Below are positions 29,501 through 40,579 of a DNA stretch of 64,000 nucleotides, piece by piece. Source of the stretch: Nymphaea colorata. Its lineage: Eukaryota > Streptophyta > Magnoliopsida > Nymphaeales > Nymphaeaceae. Both the position numbers and the translations under genes were made by a program. The notes under the pieces are model-generated. The model ran no database searches and was not told where the DNA came from. It was given only the letters and a program-made list of their open reading frames with translations. The stretch covers positions 1,049,544-1,113,543 of the forward strand of contig NC_045151.1 in the NCBI RefSeq assembly GCF_008831285.2, written 5' to 3'. Every line of letters begins with the position of its first letter. Within the stretch, counting starts at the first letter, position 1.

Positions 29501-32500
29501 TGATAAGATGTTGGATCTAATCTGATCCAGATCCAACATGTCTACTGAATCAGATCCAACACGTCTACTGAATCAGATCCAACACGTCTAACCATGTCTG
29601 AGCGCATTTATCTAGGCAGGGTTATGATTGTAATTTTTGTAATTGTTTTATTCTAGACTCTAGATTAATGTGTTGCTTCACTCTAGGCTCTAGATTAATG
29701 TGTTGCTTCACTCTAGGCTCTAGATTATTGTGATTGTTTCATTCTAGATTCTTGTAAATTGTGTAGAGTGATCACTATATAAATGGGTTGTGTGAGAATG
29801 TAAACACTCACCTCCCTTCCTCATTTTTCTTTTCCTATTCTCTCTCTTATCTTTTCTTTGCTCAATCTGGACGTGGGTTATACTTCGACACCCAAAATCT
29901 AACATGGTATCAGAGCCAGGTTTGGCTGGTTCTACCAAGGAGAATGTTTGAACAAACTTGAAATTTCCTGGTTGGTTTTCTCTTATACTCCTTCTAACAT
30001 TCTGCTCATAATCCTTCATCTATCTTGACAACGCTCTTATATTTCTGTTCGTATATATCTACGTTGATAGATATATAATGGATATTTTCTCACAATCCAA
30101 TATGTCCTCCAACTTCTTGCCACACCTTATTTCTGAAAAACTGAACCACTCCAACTATCTTACCTGGAAAAGGCAGATCACTCCTTTCATAAGGAGTCAG
30201 GATCTGTACAGACATCTTGATGGCTTCATTCCAATCCCACCATAGTTACAGGTGACGAAGGTTTTCATCCTATCACACATATTGGAAATGCACAAATTTC
30301 TCTTCCAACATCACCATTTCCACTATCTTTGTCAAATGTTACCCTTGCTCCAAATATAAAAAAGTATTATTTCCATTTCTAAACTTGTAGATGATACAAA
30401 CTCATCTGTTGAATTTACTTCTTCTTATGTGTATGTCAAGGATCTTCTAACGAAGAAAACATTCGCTGAAGGGGAACGCCAAGGAAATGTGTATGTTTTC
30501 AAGTCCTCTTCAAGTCCAGCTCAATTGACCTGCTTTCCTTCCAAACCTTCACAAATTCCAAGTTCTAGCTGTCTCCAATCAGACGTCAGTAAGCCAAATT
30601 TATGGCATGGCCGTATGGGACATTGTAGTCGTGGGTTTTTGGAAAAACTTGCATCAGATAATCTCATTCCAAAATCCAGTCTATCTTTTGATTCCTATGA
30701 CAAAAAATGTTCTAGTTGTGAACTATGTAAGAGTCATATACTTCCTTTTCATAATATCAATAAAAGAGCTTCTAAACCTTTTGAGATTGTCTATTCTGAT
30801 GTATGGGGGCCAGTTCCCTTTGATTATTTGTCTGGCTCTCGCTATTATGTTTTGTTCATAGATTCTTATTCTCAATATACTTGGATTCACTTCATGAAAT
30901 AAAAATTAAAAGTGTTTAGTATCTTTCGAGAATTTCATGCCATGATCCAAACACAGTTCTCGTCTAAAGTTGTGCATTTCCATTGTGATGGTGGGGGACA
31001 ATATTCTTCACATGACTTTATTAACTTTTTACGAGAAAATGGGATAATTCGACAGATTTCATGCCTATACACCCCACAACAAAATGGTGTAGCTGAACGA
31101 AAAGAAGTCACAAAAAACGGGTACGGGTATTGTACGGTGAAGAAAAAAACGGGTATAATACGGCAAAGTTATATATCTCGGAAATAAAACTGGAAAAAGA
31201 CGGCAAATTTTTAAAAAATAAATAAAAAATCCTGATAATTATATAAAAAGAAAGTAAATGAGAAATTAAAAAAAACAGTGAAAAATGACTAGATAAGCAA
31301 CAAATTAAAATTAGATAATGAAAACTAACAGTCTAACAAATGCATAACTAACAAAAGTTTTTTGCCTTCATGGCTTTACAACACAAATGAAGTCGTTTCA
31401 CTTGGAAAGTAAAAAAAAACATGTCCTGGGTATAATACGTTGCTTGATAAAAGGCTTTATGAGATATTAGCAGGTTTGAGCAGGCTAACAATCATCGTCA
31501 AGCAACAGGACGCATAAGCCACAGAACGTAAGCAACACATGCATTGATGCATACGGCAACAAGAAAAATGCAGGGGAAACAACTTAAAAAGAGAAAAAAA
31601 CAAACCAAAACAGCTAAATCGAACATGGAAAGAGAACTTGTCACCGTTTGAATGAAAAAGAGACTTCAACCGAATGAAAACGAGATGGAGACAAAGGAAG
31701 TCGAATCTCGAATGCCCTCCTCTTCAGCCGGATGAAAACGAGAAGAAGACGATTAGACCAGACGAAACCAGCCGAATGTCGAATGCCCTGCTCTTCAGAA
31801 TAATCTCGAACGCCTCTCTGTCTCGAACGGTCGAAGACTCACGAAGAACGGAAGAAGAACTCAGAACAGTCGAAGACTCACGAAGAACTCGTCGATTTCA
31901 AGTTTTCAACCTTAAGCCCTCTTTTGCTATGTGAAAATACTCTTTTGCCACTAAAAGGTCGAACAAGTTTGAAAAAAACAAATGTTTTAAACAATATTAC
32001 AACTGTGCCATTTTCATTCGTCGACCGTTAAAGGAAAACGCGAAACGCGTTTTTTAAAATTTGCCGTTTTTTTTTTAGAAACGCGTTTTATTCCCGTTTT
32101 TTTCGGCTGAAACGTTTTTGGCGTATAATACGCGTTTTTTTTAAAATAACACCGTTTTTTGTGACAATGAGTCGAAAACATCGTCACATCGTGGAAAGTG
32201 GTATGAGTATGATGCATGATAGTAATACTCCTATTACTCTATGGACGGAGGCTTTTCACACTGTTGTGCATATAATAAACCATCTGCCCATGACAGTTTT
32301 GGATTCAAAATCTCCTTACTTTACTCTTTTTGGTTGAAATCCAAACTACAACGATTTAAGGGTTTTTGGATGTGTGTGCTATGTTCACATTGACTCCATT
32401 GAGAAATAAATTTCAAAGCAAAGCAGTGCAGTGTAGGTTCATTGGCTATGCAGATGAATACAAAGGTTTCAAATGTTATGACCCTACAACCAAACACATC

Positions 32501-35500
32501 AAAGTATCGAGAAATGTTGTGTTTGATGAACACAATTTTAACATTTCTACTGAGAATTCTCAAACCGTGGAATCATATGATCCTTGGGTAAGTGTTGAAT
32601 TATTTGCAGGAGGCAGTCTATAATCACATCCACATGATGAGATAGGATCTTCACATATCACACAAACAAAAGGAAACAAAGAACTTGTTCCAGCTATGAA
32701 AGAAGGTGAAAACAATGCTTCATGTCGATTTTCAGGACGAGTTTACACTCGTCAGAAAAGAAGGAGAGATGGCAATCCGACCTCTTCGCACATTGAAGTC
32801 TATGATCAGCCTGTTAGAAGATCGGTGCGAGTGCGACTCCCCATTCATAGATGGGTAAGCTATGATAATCTCTCCTTAGATTTTCAGCTCTTTATGTCTC
32901 AAGTTATAAAACAAGATGAATCTACTTCTTTTGAGGAAGCATCCAAGTCGTCGCATTGGATCAAGGCAATGAATGAAGAAATAGATGCACTGCATGAATG
33001 CGGGACATTGAAAGTTGTTCCTAGACCCAAAGAAAAGAATGTAGTAGGTTCGAAATGGATTTATAAAATTAAATATAAACCTGATGGCAGTGTATAAAGA
33101 TACAAGGCAAGATTGGTGGCACGAGGCTTAACACAACAATATGGAGAAGATTATGATGAAACATTTAGCCTTGTGATCAAAATGGGAACGATCCGTGTGA
33201 TTATATCATTGGTAGTTGAATATGGATGGAGACTACATCAAATGGACGTGAAGAATGCTTTTCTTCATGGTGATTTGAGGGAGGAAGTATATGGAACAAC
33301 CTCTAGGATATATGAAAGGAGATCCTCATGCATGGGTTTGTAAACTAAGAAAATCTATTTAAGGACTCAAACAGGCCTCACGCTCGTGGTTTGACAGTTT
33401 CTTCAGCAAGATTCAAGAATGTAGTTTTCTGAGATGTCCTTTACATCACTCTTTTTTCATCTATCGAAAGGAAAACATATTTACTTTACTTCTTATATAT
33501 GTTGATGATATTGTTATCACAGACAATTCAGAAAAATACATAGAAGAAGTTAAAGTTTTGATGATGCAAAACTTCAAAATGAAAGAGCTTGGTGATTTAC
33601 GATTTTTTCTTGGAGTGGAAATTGATAGGCACAATGATCGCCTCACATTGACACAACAGAAATACACGTTGGATCTACTGAAAAAGACAGGTGTGTCTGC
33701 TTGTAAGCCTGTTGGTACTCATAGTGTTCTAAATCAAAGACTAAGTGCTCAGGATGGAGAGTTATATGAAGATCCTACACAATATCGAAGTATTGTTGGG
33801 GGCACTTCAATATCTTACATTCATTAGACCAGATATTATGTATGCTGTGAATCAAGTATCTCAATTTATGCATGCATCTAGAGATACTCACATGGATGCT
33901 GTCAAAGGAATATTAAGATATCTAAAAGGGACAACAGGAGATGACTTAGTTTATGGTAAGAGTGAAAATATAACTGATGGGCATCAACTTATAACATCCA
34001 CAGATGCAGATTGGGGTAGAGATCCCGATCAAAGAAAGTCCATTTCTGGTTTTTGTATTTTCATTGAACGTAATCTTGTGTCTTGGAGTTGTCGAAAGCA
34101 AAAGGCAGTGGCAAGATCCAACACTGAAGTAGAATACCGATGCATGGCTGCAGGTGCTACTGAAGTCACATGGGTTAGAGTTAGACATTTGCTAGAAGAC
34201 ATTGGAGAAAAGATTAAAGCATCAATGTTAATGTGCGATAATCGAAGCACTATTAACATTGCTTTTAATCTCATACAACATGGTCGAACAAAGCACATTA
34301 AGATTGATCAACACTTTATTAGACAAAAGGTGGAAGACAAGGAGATTCAGCCTATTTATGTTCATACAGATGAACAAGTTGCAGACTTATTTACAAAAGG
34401 ACTAACGAAACAACGATTCTGGTTTCTAAAAGGCAAGTTGTACATGGTGCAAAACCATATACAACTTAAGGGAGGATGATAGGATGTTGGATCTAATCTG
34501 ATCCAGATCCAACATGTCTACTGAATCAGATCCAACACGTCTAACCATGTCTGAGCGCATTTATCTAGGCAGGGTTATGATTGTAATTTCTGTAATTGTT
34601 TTATTCTAGACTCTAGATTAATGTGTTGCTTCACTCTAGGCTCTAGATTAATGTGTTGCTTCACTCTAGGCTCTAGATTATTGTGATTGTTTCATTCTAG
34701 ATTCTTGTAAATTGTGTAGAGGGATCACTATATAAATGGGTTGTGTGAGAATGTAAACACTCACCTCCCTTCCTCATTTTTCTTTTCCTATTCTCTCTCT
34801 TATCTTTCCTTTGCTCAATCTGGACGTGGGTTATACGACACCCAAAATCTAACACATAGTTCAGTGGGCAGTGGCATTTTTTTTATTTGGCAATGTCGTG
34901 GAATTCTCTGCATCACTTGCATGTACACATATTACTGACATTTTTTTTATATCTCTTTTGTGTCTGGATCCTCTACATGTTGCATTGTCTTCTGCTGGTA
35001 GGCTATGCCAGTGGGCACCTCAATTTCCCCTTGTGTCGTATCCATTTTTATATGACCTAGAATATGAAAGTGGGGCAATGTTACATAGCTTGTGCCCTTT
35101 TAGGTGTGCCCATGTTACAGCTGGCAATCATGAGTCGTGCATCAACTGTCACTTGTTCACCTGCAATGACAGTTACCACTTGCATGGTTTTTTGCTTAGC
35201 AAATTCTTGCTTGTGCAGGAAGGACGGAGTGGCTTTGCTATAGGAGTTGGAAAGAAGTCTAAGTCTCTGATAATTGGACCTGGAGCTGGTTACAATTTGG
35301 TGAGTGATCTGTTCGTCATATTCTTTGAACCATAGTCAACAACATACATGTTAATCAAACCGATTATTTTTGTTTTCCGTATCTTTGTCTATTATTATCT
35401 TTGAGCATCTTAAAGTATTGTTGCATTTCTATATAAGAGGAGTATCTGTATTTCCTATGCTGCTTTTATTCATTAGATGAAGGACAATTTGCTCAAGCAA

Positions 35501-37060
35501 AAGTATAAGTGTTCAGTTAGAGCTGATATGAACTTGAATTAGACTCAAAGAATTTAGTCTCAAGTTTTTCTTCTTGTATCTTTGATACTAGGAAGTTCAA
35601 GTTAGCCTTTAAGATTGTCAGCGGCTAATTCTGTGTTGGGTTATGCTTTTAAAGCCCGGCTATGAAATATGTAATCTTCTGTCTTGCTATTATTTAGAAT
35701 TGTTGTTGTCAGAGAAAAAAATTACTGACTTCATCCATATTGGGCAATCAATGCATTCAAGTCATCTGTACATATAATTTATAGTTATAACCAACACCTT
35801 TCAACGTCTTCTAGAGTATAGTCAATGGGAAAGGCAAATTGCTAAGTGGAAGAAATTCACAGGAGGGATATATTTTTTGGTGGCTTATGAAGACTTTGGA
35901 GTAGAAAAAGATGCTTGGTTTTAGTTATTGTGGGGACAGAATATTGTCTCCAGTTGCATCCACAAGGAACAGAAGATTCATAGTATGAAACTTAAAACTG
36001 GGATGTATAGAAATGGAACAGATGTCTTTTCCCCTCTGAGCAGAGTTCGAGGAAAGATAAATCTAAAATTACATTATGGTGTATCAGATAAATAAGTTCA
36101 AATCGCCATCCATTGCACCTTATTAAGTGACCTGAAAGCAGGAGTTCTTGATCTGGTTGAGTTGTGGTCCAAGTTACCGGGTCTGGTGATGACTTTAGCT
36201 GAGTTCATGTCAGACAGGAACTGCCTATGCGCATCTCAAGCCAGTACTGCTATAAAGCAGCAATTCAGCATTTTGTCTGGCTTTACTTGTTTTTTGCAGT
36301 TCTCTCGCTCTTTTTTTTTTTTTTGGAGGTATGGCTATTGCTGTCTCTGTTGGTTGCCAAGAGATTCTGCTGTTTTTTATTTTTTAGCCGATTGAGTTTC
36401 ACCTCTCTTATTTGCTGCTTATCCACAATGGGTGTTAATATTCCATTGATTGAGCTCATATCATAAACAAAGAAGCATGCTTTGGACGGTCAGTCTGCTT
36501 GCCCTTATTCAAGTCATGCCATGTCCAACTATAAAGAACCTGCATCTCAGCGTTTCTTGGCTTGTTTTAACATATTGGAGTCTGGATAAACATATGGTTT
36601 ATTCATTTCTGCAGGATCTCCATTGACATGCTAATTTGAACCTGAATTTAATTGCAGTTTGCCAGAAACAATAAAAACATTGCATTTTTGTTTTGACCAT
36701 CTGCTAAGGGTCGTTTGGAAGCAAACCAAACGTGAAGTTGACATAGGTTGCTCCTTCACTTATGTCGGTAGGCGATAGGACACATTAACTAGTTCTCACT
36801 CACGTCACGTGAATTCCACGGTAAATTTTTCTTTATGCTAGCTGTACCCTTTTGCTCACTTCGTGGTGGTGTTCATTTGAAAGGACTCCAATCCATTACC
36901 TGAAGAAGAAACTGCAAGTGAGAGTGACCATGGTAGTTCCGGGGAGTCAAAGAGGCGAACTATGTTTCTTGAGCATATCCGTGCTGAGCAGGAGTCTTTC
37001 CGTGCCGTTTTCGATAGAAGACGACAGCGCATCGGTGGGCTTGATGTGGAGGATGATTAG
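14249..37060 (+). CDS. YLPM1: YLP motif-containing protein 1-like nuclear protein with P-loop kinase-like domain
   Basis: Orthologue of animal YLPM1 (ZAP3), a nuclear P-loop protein; its plant role is not established. Thirteen exons: 14249-16249, 18547-18703, 21145-21257, 21402-21503, 22258-22327, 22852-22907, 25539-25589, 27202-27306, 27441-27485, 28524-28635, 29175-29383, 35219-35299 and 36884-37060. All phases close, giving 1092 residues. Exon 1 (667 residues) is a low-complexity Pro/Gly/Gln/His/Asn-rich region starting [13 protein letters not shown]. The kinase-like domain has Walker A GLPGSGKS (717-724, split by intron 2), SMDDYF (746-751), [12 protein letters not shown] and [10 protein letters not shown]. 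After an acidic stretch come IGPGAGYNL and SNPLPEEE, and the C-terminal signature [16 protein letters not shown], all typical of this family. Start: the ATG at 14249 replaces an in-frame GTG six bases upstream. The exon 13 acceptor (TTGAAAG) is weak but conserved in protein frame. Intron 11 carries a copia element in sense orientation. Confidence 0.93.
16914..17288 (+). repeat. 155-157 bp direct repeat pair around a poly-C/(CA)n tract
   Basis: In intron 1 of the YLPM1-like gene. Copy 1 is 16914-17070 and copy 2 is 17134-17288. Both begin TTACACACTACACAGGTATG, pass TGTGGATGCAGCATTTTTCA, and end AATTGCCCAC. The separator is a run of C followed by CCACCACCA(CA)n. The leading CTACACAGGTATGAGG resembles hAT-like ends elsewhere in the window (51579, 52025). 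The class is uncertain. Confidence 0.7.
19190..19561 (+). mobile_element. MITE, best-preserved copy of the CATAGTCAC family
   Basis: 372 bp in intron 2 of the YLPM1-like gene. The left end is CATAGTCACAAAAAACG; the right end, complemented, is CATAGTCATAAATAATG. Flanking 8-mers GTTTGCAG (19182-19189) and GTTTGTAG (19562-19569) match at 7 of 8, a probable target-site duplication. The interior is AT-rich with no open frame. An 8-bp duplication and a CA-start terminus suggest an hAT-type non-autonomous element. Confidence 0.7.
20170..20545. repeat. Low-complexity tracts: (TG)n, T15G12, (GT)n(GA)n
   Basis: Intron 2 of the YLPM1-like gene. (GT)n at 20169-20184, a T-run joined to a G-run at 20190-20219, and a compound (GT)n(GA)n at about 20463-20535. 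A similar T-run/G-run junction is at 26517-26544 in intron 7, also followed by GATGCAA. Confidence 0.8.
23990..25440 (-). pseudogene. Decayed hAT-superfamily (DUF659-type) transposase, antisense in intron 6
   Basis: Read right to left, broken frames line up with the order of DUF659/hAT transposases. A Lys/Arg/Ser-rich linker lies at about 25420-25300. Then [14 protein letters not shown] and [17 protein letters not shown] (about 25075-24975), [17 protein letters not shown]-like residues (about 24960-24900), [15 protein letters not shown] (about 24820-24770), [16 protein letters not shown] (about 24640-24590) and [11 protein letters not shown] (about 24460-24430). Frameshifts and stops separate these blocks, so the copy is dead. 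No terminal inverted repeats were located. It lies antisense to the host gene. Confidence 0.75.
29501..29904 (+). repeat. 5' LTR of copia element
   Basis: 404 bp, TGATAAGATG...TCTAACA. It has an ACTATATAAATGG TATA-like box near 29773-29785 and internal tandem copies of TGTTGCTTCACTCTAGGCTC. Compared with the 3' LTR it carries one extra 23-bp unit (GTCTACTGAATCAG... repeat) and a 3-bp insertion (TTC). Confidence 0.95.
29905..29917 (+). other. Primer-binding site (initiator-Met tRNA)
   Basis: TGGTATCAGAGCC directly follows the 5' LTR. This is the usual plant copia primer-binding sequence, complementary to the 3' end of initiator methionine tRNA. Confidence 0.93.
30078..30245 (+). pseudogene. 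gag N-terminal remnant of copia element
   Basis: A 55-codon frame beginning [11 protein letters not shown] and containing [19 protein letters not shown], the usual start of copia Gag (Gag-like N-terminal and UBN2 type). It ends in a stop at 30243-30245. The zinc knuckle and the protease active site are absent: sequence passes within about 180 bp to the integrase zinc-binding region, so a large internal deletion has occurred. Confidence 0.8.
31103..32169. mobile_element. DNA element nested in copia integrase (CATAGTCAC MITE family)
   Basis: Perfect 14-bp terminal inverted repeats: GTCACAAAAAACGG at 31107-31120 and CCGTTTTTTGTGAC at 32152-32165. The right end extends to CATTGTCAC when complemented, close to the CATAGTCAC terminus of the 19190 element. 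The element is about 1.06 kb and interrupts the integrase codons just after AERK. Flanks share CGAAAA, so the target duplication is degraded or imperfect. It is in the opposite orientation to the 19190 copy: its left part complemented gives GCCGTATTATACCCG. The centre (31670-31920) has repeated CGAAGACTCACGAAGAAC motifs and no recognised protein. Confidence 0.8.
34468..34476 (+). other. Polypurine tract of copia element
   Basis: AAGGGAGGA lies immediately upstream of the 3' LTR, the expected plus-strand primer position. Confidence 0.9.
34477..34854 (+). repeat. 3' LTR of copia element
   Basis: 378 bp, TGATAGGATG...TCTAACA. Aligned by eye with the 5' LTR it shows only four substitutions and two indels (23 bp and 3 bp). 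Confidence 0.95.
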
Positions 37061-38389
37061 TAACTGATTCTGTATTAAGTTGAACAATTTTGATCATCCA
37101 TCGTTGTCACTATTGTAATTTGTATATATAGAAAAGGAAAATGGTTTCATTCAGTATGGTGTATATGGCCTTTCCTTGTAAGACTTCTTTTCGGTGCTCA
37201 GTTTTTTGTGGAGAAAGGATCCCCAAGGGAAAAACGTAAATGCTGTTCACCGTCTGCACCGCTCGCAAAGCGTCATGAATTGGTTCATGTCAGCTTCTAT
37301 GAAAGGATTCATTTTTATACCATTAACATATGGGCGTAAGACAGATTTTTGCAACTTCGTTGCAGAATCATTATTCTTTGAGAATTTCAATTTAGATCTT
37401 CAGTATTTCAAACTATAAAGTAATATATAGGGTAAAAAATGGTTCACGACTTCATGCAACTTCACTTTAGAATCTATATTCTTTGATAATTTTAGTTTAG
37501 ATCTTTAATATTATGAAATGAAAAGGAGGCGTTTAAATCCAAGGAAACCAAATCTGTCATATGATTTAAGAAGTTCCCCACGGGCTGATTCAGAACATTG
37601 GGGTAATGTGGTGCCAGGAGTTGATTTTTTTTTTTTTTTTTATGAAATCAATATTGGTGTAGTGTCTCTATGTATGCAACTTTTGCATGTGCGCTCCTTT
37701 CGTCGAAATGGTGGCAAGCGGCTACGATTTTTTTTAGCTAATTTCCTTTTTTCTGATGCTTTGATTATGTAAAATTAATTAGAAACTATTTTGAAATTGT
37801 TACAATAAAAAACAGGCTATATCCCCCTTAATCTAGCTGGTATCTGCTGCATCATTCTCCAAAATGACACAACTGAGACATCGACATATCTCGACCAGAT
37901 TGGTGCTAGTTTCTTCGTTTTTTCACTTCTGTGTTATCTCTGCTTGCCAATTTCTTCTTTCACATTGAAAACTCATTTAAATTTTGTGGATCTCCTTACA
38001 TTAATGTAATAACATCTTCTTCGCCACAAAGATAAGCTTGGGCACTCCATACAGGATTTTGAAAAGGTCGCATCTCATACAATTTTACTGGGCAGTGCTC
38101 AGATGAGAATGGCTTCCAGTAGCATAAAACACTTAACCAAATCTAACCCATTTCTGGTCTGAGTCAGGTTTTTCCATATCAGTGCATGTCAGCCCGTATG
38201 GATGAATCAAATTGCCAAAAAAAATTGGTATAATAATGGGCTCGAAACCGCCCCTTCCAAGTATCGGCTGATATGGAACGAAACATTAATGTTCTTTTAT
38301 TTTTTTTATTTCATTTCTAAATAAGTGTCAACACATATTGAGGCTGGAAATTAAATTTTAATTACACCAGTGGCAGTGCAAGATGAAAT
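37061..38389. other. 3' flank of YLPM1-like gene, nothing recognised
   Basis: Presumed 3' UTR and spacer. A short repeated phrase (CAACTTC..GCAGAATC/TTTAGAATC ... TTCTTTGA.AATTT.A.TTTAGATCTT) occurs at about 37350-37407 and 37458-37508. No gene or element was identified. Confidence 0.4.
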
Positions 38390-39050
38390 TAGGCACCGAT
38401 AACGTCGGTTCTAGCAATATCCCCAGTGAGCAAGAAGCAACTCAAGCGCATTGGAGGCTGAACAGGTCACAATGGTGGTGGGAGGCATTTCATCCGCCTA
38501 CTGCAAATCAGAGAGGCTTGGAGGAAGGCTAGGGAGAATGCTGACGGATGGTGGCAGTGGGGACAAGAGAACAAAGAAGACGGCGGTGGTGTCAGTTGGG
38601 GAGCGGGGAATGGGAGGGTTGGAGTGGATGGGAATGACCAAGGTGAGGGTCACCGGCTATCGTCCCCTACATGGGACAGGGCTCCGGCGATGCTGAAGGC
38701 AATGCACAGTATGGAGTCCTCGCCGGAAGATGTGGAGAATCCCATGCTATCAGTTTCAAGCAAACATTCGAGAGTGGACCAGTCCTCCTTCCTGCCATAG
38801 TAGGGGCTGCCGGAGACGTCCGACATGGTCTCCGCGAAGGTTTTCTAGCCGAGAATGGTGTCAACGGAAGGGCTAATGGCAATTCCAAACTGGGTGCCGA
38901 CTCGATTAGATGGAGAACTGTTTCTGGCCTTGGGAAGGAGCCATTGGCAATGTTGCAGCCCTGCAGGCAGCCGTCAGTAACTCAGTTCGGGGATCCCATC
39001 GTTAATCGACAGGCGCAACTGCATGGGCATCAAACGCAAATGTTGTAACT
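38390..39050. other. GC-rich island with unidentified open frames
   Basis: About 650 bp of markedly higher GC than its surroundings, open for 125 codons on the plus strand (38671-39048). Residues such as PSVTQFGDPIVN and GAAGDVRHGLREGF do not match any family I recognise. An overlapping minus-strand frame is proline-rich and equally unrecognised. It could be a captured gene fragment, an old retrotransposon piece or a relic gene. No function is proposed. Confidence 0.3.
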
Positions 39051-40250
39051 CAAATTAGCAAAAGCATGACCTTCGCCCTTATGTTGTGCACAATTTTGTA
39101 ATTCTATAAAATAGGTGATAACTTACTCTAAACAAAGCAAAATGCGAAATAACTACTGGATTATTTATGTCAAAAGGATGTAGAGGCGTTTGACAACAAG
39201 AACACATTGTTACTATCCCATGAATTAATTTTGTAAGTGGTTCATGTGGGTTACTGTTTTCAAACATCCCTTAGATGCCTGAAATACACCTAGCCGTGCT
39301 CTATGTACTTACAAAACCTGTCCTGTTCTGAATTGTCCCGAGTAAAATGAGCATTGTTCCTATTCCAGAAAATCAAGTTGGCCTCAACATGGGCCAATGA
39401 TAAGCAACACTCCGGGATTTGAAGGTATCTTAGTCAACTTAGCTTTGATGCCTAGGGTCTATACTTTTTTTTTTAATGTTTAGTTAAGGGAAACTGCATT
39501 CTTTCATAAGTTTTTTTGGTTTGATAGGTTCAGTAAATTATCTTGCAGGCCTATGTGTGCTAAGCTTGTGTTTGACTAAGTTAAATCGGTCAGACTACTT
39601 TGACTTGATCTTGATTGAGGTAGGGCCTAGATCGGATCTAGATACATGTGTTTTAACCTCACAAACTTGACTCGTTTTGACTTTGGTTGGATCTGGGTTC
39701 GTGCCCGGTTTAGATGTTGGTTATAAACCAAATGTGGATATTGGCCCAAATAAATCTGAGTCTCCACGAGTTTGGATCTTGGTTCCAAGATTTGGATTGT
39801 CCTAGTTCAGATTTATGGTTGGACTTTGGATTGGATCTTAATTACCTCCTAAAAACGAGTCTTTGGTCGAAGTAAGAAAGGCCCTAGGGTTGGTTTGTCT
39901 TCTAAAATGGAAGTTCTTTATGAGGGCAACCCTAGCTTCATGGTAAGCTTCTTTTATTGAATTTTTGACCCTTTAGAAATTGTAATTAAGCTCTGTCCTT
40001 AGTTGGATACTAATTTAAATGGAAGTCCATCCTAGCAATATATGATACTCACTAGGTAAATTAGGTTGACTAAACCAAATCATGATTTAGATCAAACTAC
40101 AGTAAAAACATAAGAGGAAAGAAATCAATCTATTATCATTGCATGAAACGAAGAGAATAAACATAAAAACACAAATCTAATCAAACCAGTAAAGCTATTT
40201 ATGCAAATAAATATGAAAAATACTGCATGTTTATGCATTATACTTACTTA
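39051..40250. other. Spacer, nothing recognised
   Basis: AT-rich sequence with repeated TTGGATC/TTGGATT phrases between 39600 and 39860. No open frame or element ends were identified. Confidence 0.4.
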
Positions 40251-40254
40251 CAGT

Positions 40255-40530
40255 AAGCCTGGGCATCGGGCCGGCCCGGCTCGACACTTGAAACCCAAGC
40301 CCGAGTTTGGCCAAATTAAATTTAAAAATATATATTTTTAATATAAATAATATATGAATATAATAATCATAATAAAATATTATAATTATATATTAAAAAT
40401 AATAAAATATATATTAAAAAATATTATAAGGCCCACCCGGGCTGGTCCAATAATTGATCGGCTCAACCTGGTGCGTTTTTTTTCGCGCCTGATTTGGGGC
40501 GGGTACCGGGTGCCCGTGCTTACACATTCA
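40255..40530. repeat. GGCCGGCCCGG-rich dispersed repeat fragment
   Basis: CATCGGGCCGGCCCGGCTCG near 40265 and GGCCCACCCGGGCTGGTCC near 40430 flank a very AT-rich middle; GGGTACCGGGTGCCCGTG follows near 40501. Composition is like the GGGCCTGG/GCCCAGG-rich sequence at 49790-50215. Class unknown. Confidence 0.4.
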
Positions 40531-40579
40531 TGGTACCATAACAATTCGAAGAAGAAGAGAACAATTATCCTTCAGCCTA

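Larger units (their letters stand above)
30429..34479 (+). pseudogene. Broken copia pol: integrase, reverse transcriptase, RNase H
   Basis: Order of remnants: integrase HHCC zinc-binding ([10 protein letters not shown] ... [10 protein letters not shown]), integrase core ([25 protein letters not shown]), then after a nested insertion the rest of the integrase ([15 protein letters not shown]) and its C-terminal region. Next comes reverse transcriptase ([29 protein letters not shown] at 33499-33510) and RNase H ([26 protein letters not shown]-like VADLFTKGL). Breaks seen: a stop at 30900-30902, the nested element at 31107-32169, frame disruption near 32337 and 32407, a stop at 33095-33097, a frameshift near 33300, a stop near 33360 and a frameshift near 33800. 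The RNase H part (33830-34479) is the longest intact stretch. Confidence 0.9.
29496..34859 (+). mobile_element. Ty1/copia LTR retrotransposon with CATAG target-site duplication
   Basis: The element is 29501-34854 (5354 bp), flanked by identical CATAG 5-mers at 29496-29500 and 34855-34859. It sits in intron 11 of the YLPM1-like gene in the same orientation as the gene. LTRs start TGATA and end TAACA. A primer-binding site and polypurine tract are present. The integrase, reverse transcriptase, RNase H order identifies Ty1/copia. Most of gag and the protease are deleted, and pol carries several in-frame stops and frameshifts plus a nested DNA element. The copy cannot encode its own proteins. Confidence 0.95.

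Noticed and set aside
29509-34854. LTR boundary at TGTTGG (29509 and 34485)
   Set aside because: Flanking 5-mers do not match there. Starting eight bases earlier at TGATA gives TG..CA ends, an adjacent polypurine tract and a perfect CATAG duplication.
36705-36770. GGGTCGTTTGGAAGCAAACCAAACG as a MITE end
   Set aside because: No matching opposite end or target duplication was found nearby.
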